A program made the position numbers and the translations under genes. This document shows, one piece after another, positions 6,482-8,647 of a stretch of DNA of 8,647 nucleotides. Below the pieces are notes generated by a model, which ran no database searches, had not been told where the DNA came from, and saw nothing but the letters and a program-made list of their open reading frames with translations. How positions within the stretch are numbered: position 1 is the first letter of the stretch; the number at the start of each line of letters is the position of its first letter. Source of the stretch: an uncultured Desulfobulbaceae bacterium (GTDB taxonomy: Bacteria; Desulfobacterota; Desulfobulbia; Desulfobulbales; BM004); NCBI GenBank assembly GCA_947258675.1, contig CAMYJP010000080.1, positions 1 to 8,647 on the forward strand, in the 5' to 3' direction.

Positions 6482-7378
6482 TCATACTCCTTCTTTAGAA
6501 ACCTGAAGAAAAATCAACGCGTTCTCAATTTCTTCTTCGGCCTTATCCAGGAGGAATGTGAGATCTTCCCAGGCAAACCCGGCCATATCCAGGATATGTT
6601 GTACAGTTTCTTCTTCTTGAAAAGGATCTCCTGCTGATCCGAAATCATAAATATTTGCATAGACATTAGCCAAAGCGACAATGGATACCAGTTCACGTGT
6701 ATCTTCAGGGGTACCTTCCGGGTCATGGTGGTGGCAGAGGGCATCAGAAATAGTTTCATTGAGTTGCCATTTTTCAGCAATCATTTTGCCAGTCAATCCG
6801 TGATCAAATCCAAAAATATCTATTTCTCTGGCTCTCAGTGAGGCTTGATCCTTTTTTGTTGATGCCAAAGCATGAGAATATTCCTTAGTGAAGCAATTGG
6901 TTAAAACAACCTTCCCCAAATCATGCAGCAAGCCGGCCACAAAGGCTTCCTCCCGCATCAGGGTTGAAATACCCTTCTCAGCAGCCAAAGCTTTAGCTGT
7001 TACTCCAACACAGATTGAATGGGTCCAGAAATGATCCATTGGCAGACTTTGAAAAGCCCCCTCCTTTCTCATTGTACCAAGAATAGCGGTACTCAAAGCC
7101 AGATTCTTAACCGTGTTCAAGCCCAGCATAATAATAGCACGGGTCAGGGTAGTGATCTTATTGGGCAGAGAGTAATAAGCTGAGTTAATTAGTTTGAGCA
7201 CTTGCCCCGTAAGGACGGGATCAAGGGAAATAACCTGATTGAGATCTTTCGGTGAAGTATCAGGACGATTGCAGATCTCAAGGACCTTGGTTACCGTGGT
7301 GGAGAGGCTCGGCATCCTGTCGATGTGATTCTGAATTCGAATAAATCGCTGTTCTTTATTCAAAAGTTCATCATTCAT
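6482..7378 (-). CDS. HDOD-domain signalling protein
   Basis: The product (298 residues from the ATG) consists almost wholly of an HDOD domain at about 20-220, a relative of HD phosphohydrolases found in bacterial signal transduction. Diagnostic stretches are MPSLSTTVTKVLEI near 22-35, VISLDPVLTGQVLKLINSA near 49-67, and RAIIMLGLNTVKNLAL near 80-95. Unlike many HDOD proteins it keeps several metal-type residues: His120 (WTHS), HDLGK at 152-156, His193 (FDHG) and a His triplet at 216-218, so residual hydrolase activity cannot be excluded. There is no attached receiver, GGDEF or EAL domain. An in-frame TTG lies one codon upstream at 7381; the ATG is preferred although the AGGG ribosome site (7389-7392) is spaced acceptably for both. 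It is the first gene of the operon with the MBL hydrolase and RecD2, behind a good promoter and a folded leader. The input signal is unknown. Confidence 0.92.
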   Translation of the reverse strand: MNDELLNKEQRFIRIQNHIDRMPSLSTTVTKVLEICNRPDTSPKDLNQVISLDPVLTGQVLKLINSAYYSLPNKITTLTRAIIMLGLNTVKNLALSTAILGTMRKEGAFQSLPMDHFWTHSICVGVTAKALAAEKGISTLMREEAFVAGLLHDLGKVVLTNCFTKEYSHALASTKKDQASLRAREIDIFGFDHGLTGKMIAEKWQLNETISDALCHHHDPEGTPEDTRELVSIVALANVYANIYDFGSAGDPFQEEETVQHILDMAGFAWEDLTFLLDKAEEEIENALIFLQVSKEGV

Positions 7379-7394
7379 CAATAAATCGCCCTGT

Positions 7395-7435
7395 TATCCA
7401 GAAAAATTCGCAAGTTGCGATCGCTATCCTGGATA
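7395..7435 (-). promoter_or_regulatory. Folded 5' leader abutting the HDOD ribosome-binding site
   Basis: On the minus strand TATCCAG (7435-7429) pairs perfectly with CTGGATA (7401-7395), enclosing a second hairpin TCGCA-ACT-TGCGA (7420-7408) followed by ATTTTT. The outer stem ends two nt before the AGGG Shine-Dalgarno (7392-7389). Such a fold could modulate ribosome access or act as a weak terminator. The pairing is seen; regulation is inferred. Confidence 0.4.
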
Positions 7436-7605
7436 TCTCACGAGGGGAGGTTTTTGATCGCCTCGCCTGGAAGGTGAAGAGTACAGAGTTTTTAAAACTA
7501 TGGAACAGATTATCATTTTGAACTTTATATTGTCTTCGTCGATTTGTAAGACAAGATCAAAACGATACAAAACACTCTCTGTTCTATTTATGAAATTTTC
7601 AGGAT

Positions 7606-7634
7606 ATCATAATAGTTGAAACAATTTCGGTCAA
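7606..7634 (-). promoter_or_regulatory. Sigma70-type promoter of the HDOD-MBL-RecD2 operon
   Basis: On the minus strand TTGACC (7634-7629, five of six matches) is separated by exactly 17 bp from TATGAT (7611-7606, five of six matches). Transcription would begin near 7599, leaving an untranslated leader of about 220 nt before the HDOD start. It also sits only about 60 bp past the hisA-like stop, so the operon is likely transcribed independently of that gene. The rest of the 312-bp gap (7379-7690) holds no coding sequence that I can support. Confidence 0.65.
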
Positions 7635-7675
7635 GTAAGGGAAATTGATTAGTGATTTCTTTTGATTTTGGAATA

Positions 7676-7692
7676 AAACCTTGAACAGGTTT
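7676..7692 (-). terminator. Weak terminator-like hairpin after the hisA-like gene
   Basis: AAACCT (minus strand, 7692-7687) pairs with AGGTTT (7681-7676) across a five-base loop, followed by TATT. The stem is short and AT-rich and overlaps the stop codon, so this is at best an inefficient terminator. No better one is visible before the HDOD promoter. Confidence 0.25.
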
Positions 7693-8470
7693 ATCTTTTT
7701 TCTAAAAGACTTGCCTTGTGAAAAGCAACAGCCTCTTCATACTTCATCCCTGAACCGCCAAAGATATCCAGACTACTGCCAACAGTTGCATCCAAACGGC
7801 TTTGGCCTAATTCTTTAATCAAGTATAGATCGTCAATATTTCGAACACCACCGGCATAGGTGGTTGGGATTGCAGACCATCGACTGAGATTGGCGACAAG
7901 ATCGGTCTCTACACCGGAACATTTTCCTTCAACATCAGCACCATGGATGAGAAATTCTGAACAGAATTCGGAAAAATAATTTAATGATTCTTGATCAAGC
8001 CTTACGGAGGTGAACTTCTGCCAGCGGTCCGTTACCACGAAATATTCATCCCCTTTTTTCCTGCAGGAAAGATCTAACACCAGGTTTTTCTTGCCTACTT
8101 CCCTGACTAATTCAGTCAACCTCTCCTCAAGAATCTGGCCTCCCTGGAACACATAGGATGTTACGATAACGGCAGCTGCTCCCTGGTCGAGCCAGTATTT
8201 GGCATTGGCTGTTGTTATGCCACCACCAATATGAAACCCTTCGGGATATGCAATGATTGCTTGTCTGGCAGCTTTTTCATTTCCAGGACCAAGCATGATT
8301 ATATGCCCGCCGCTCAGACCATCCCTCCTATACATCTCCGCGTAGTAGGAGGAAGGTTGGTCAGCCACAAAATTTGTTTTGAGCTGTTGCGGACTGTCGT
8401 CACTCAATGTAGAGCCGACAATCTGCTTTACCTTCCCGTTATGAAGATCAATACATGGCCTGAATTTCAT
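7691..8470 (-). CDS. hisA: Phosphoribosylformimino-AICAR-phosphate isomerase, eukaryotic (His6) type
   Basis: The 259-residue protein should catalyse the Amadori isomerisation of ProFAR to PRFAR, the fourth step of histidine synthesis, as a cytosolic TIM barrel. It matches the yeast His6 branch rather than ordinary bacterial HisA: CIDLHNGKVKQIVG at 6-19, TNFVADQPSSYYA at 32-44, IGGGI at 81-85, VIVTSYVF at 101-108, LDLSCRKKG at 132-140, LIHGADVEG at 174-182, YAGGVRNIDDL at 205-215 and GSSLDIFGG at 231-239. Asp8 and Asp133 occupy the catalytic acid/base positions; the Gly-rich segments at 82-84 and 207-208 and GSS at 231-233 fit the two phosphate sites. The length agrees with the fungal and plant enzymes. 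The start agrees with the family N-terminus although no good ribosome site is seen. No other his gene is in the window, so it lies outside any histidine operon visible here. The symbol hisA follows function; the family is the eukaryotic-type one. Confidence 0.92.
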   Translation of the reverse strand: MKFRPCIDLHNGKVKQIVGSTLSDDSPQQLKTNFVADQPSSYYAEMYRRDGLSGGHIIMLGPGNEKAARQAIIAYPEGFHIGGGITTANAKYWLDQGAAAVIVTSYVFQGGQILEERLTELVREVGKKNLVLDLSCRKKGDEYFVVTDRWQKFTSVRLDQESLNYFSEFCSEFLIHGADVEGKCSGVETDLVANLSRWSAIPTTYAGGVRNIDDLYLIKELGQSRLDATVGSSLDIFGGSGMKYEEAVAFHKASLLEKR

Positions 8471-8579
8471 ATTTAAAGCAATTGCAACTTGGTTAATTCA
8501 AATAAATGTCTGATTTCTTTAAAATTCTCGATCCACCCCGGATTATTCTCGTGTCGAGGTGCCGCTAAGACAAGGAAGA

Positions 8580-8614
8580 GGCTTATTCATTATACTAAAG
8601 TATATGAATAAGCC
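8580..8614. repeat. 16-bp hairpin upstream of the hisA-like gene
   Basis: GGCTTATTCAT plus ATACT (8580-8590 and 8592-8596) is complementary to AGTATATGAATAAGCC (8599-8614), with one bulged T and a two-base AA gap at the apex. Shorter complementary blocks flank it: CTAAG (8565-8569) with CTTAG (8626-8630), and GCCG (8561-8564) with CGGC (8640-8643). On the minus strand it is followed by TCTTCCTTGTCTT, which is T-rich but interrupted, so it could terminate a minus-strand gene lying to the right of the window. A perfect TATAAT (minus strand, 8594-8589) lies inside one arm but lacks a matching -35. Between this hairpin and the hisA-like start (8471-8560) I see nothing except a small CTCG-TGT-CGAG hairpin at 8548-8558. 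Confidence 0.65.
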
Positions 8615-8647
8615 GATGACAAAGACTTAGAGAGCAGATCGGCGCGT

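Noticed and set aside
7379..7381. TTG as the HDOD start codon
   Set aside because: It is possible by spacing from AGGG, but an ATG follows immediately. The difference is a single residue and ATG is the commoner start.
7417..7424. GCGATCGC octamer (HIP1-like palindrome)
   Set aside because: It is a single occurrence in the window. Without over-representation it has no significance, and the other gene content does not suggest a cyanobacterium.

Overview
The window looks like ordinary chromosome from a free-living Gram-negative bacterium, most likely a sulfate-reducing or sulfur-disproportionating Desulfobacterota of the Desulfobulbales type. That assignment is an inference from the gene content: a periplasmic beta-carbonic anhydrase, an HDOD protein next to a metallo-hydrolase, a stand-alone RecD2 helicase, and above all a HisA of the eukaryotic (yeast His6-like) type, which I recall from Desulfotalea-like bacteria. 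No rRNA, tRNA, CRISPR array, prophage or intact insertion sequence is visible.

Layout. Positions 1-250 hold a non-coding, strongly folded stretch with two large hairpins that looks like one copy of a dispersed repeat. Next, on the minus strand, comes a secreted beta-class carbonic anhydrase (297-1109). Its upstream region has a near-consensus sigma70-type promoter and a leader of about 145 nt ending in a terminator-like hairpin just before the Shine-Dalgarno site. The rest of the 524-bp divergent intergenic region carries a nested inverted repeat of about 98 bp and AT-rich DNA. On the plus strand a J-domain co-chaperone (1634-2467) and an RluA-family pseudouridine synthase (2464-3285) overlap by ATGA. 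They converge on a three-gene minus-strand operon read in the order HDOD protein (7378-6482), metallo-beta-lactamase-fold hydrolase (6480-5563) and RecD2 helicase (5533-3308). That operon has its own good promoter (7606-7634) and a structured 5' leader. At the right is the minus-strand hisA-like gene (7691-8470), then a non-coding segment with a 16-bp hairpin.

How the genes work together. The J-domain/pseudouridine synthase pair is probably cotranscribed and translationally coupled. The HDOD/MBL pair is tightly coupled (1-nt gap, ribosome site of the second gene inside the first) and suggests a signalling unit, with the DNA-repair helicase RecD2 trailing it. The carbonic anhydrase and HisA appear to be single-gene units. 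The least expected material is non-coding: the possible attenuator ahead of the carbonic anhydrase gene, the nested palindrome at 1383-1480, and the folded repeat at the left edge. I see no obviously new defence or mobile system.
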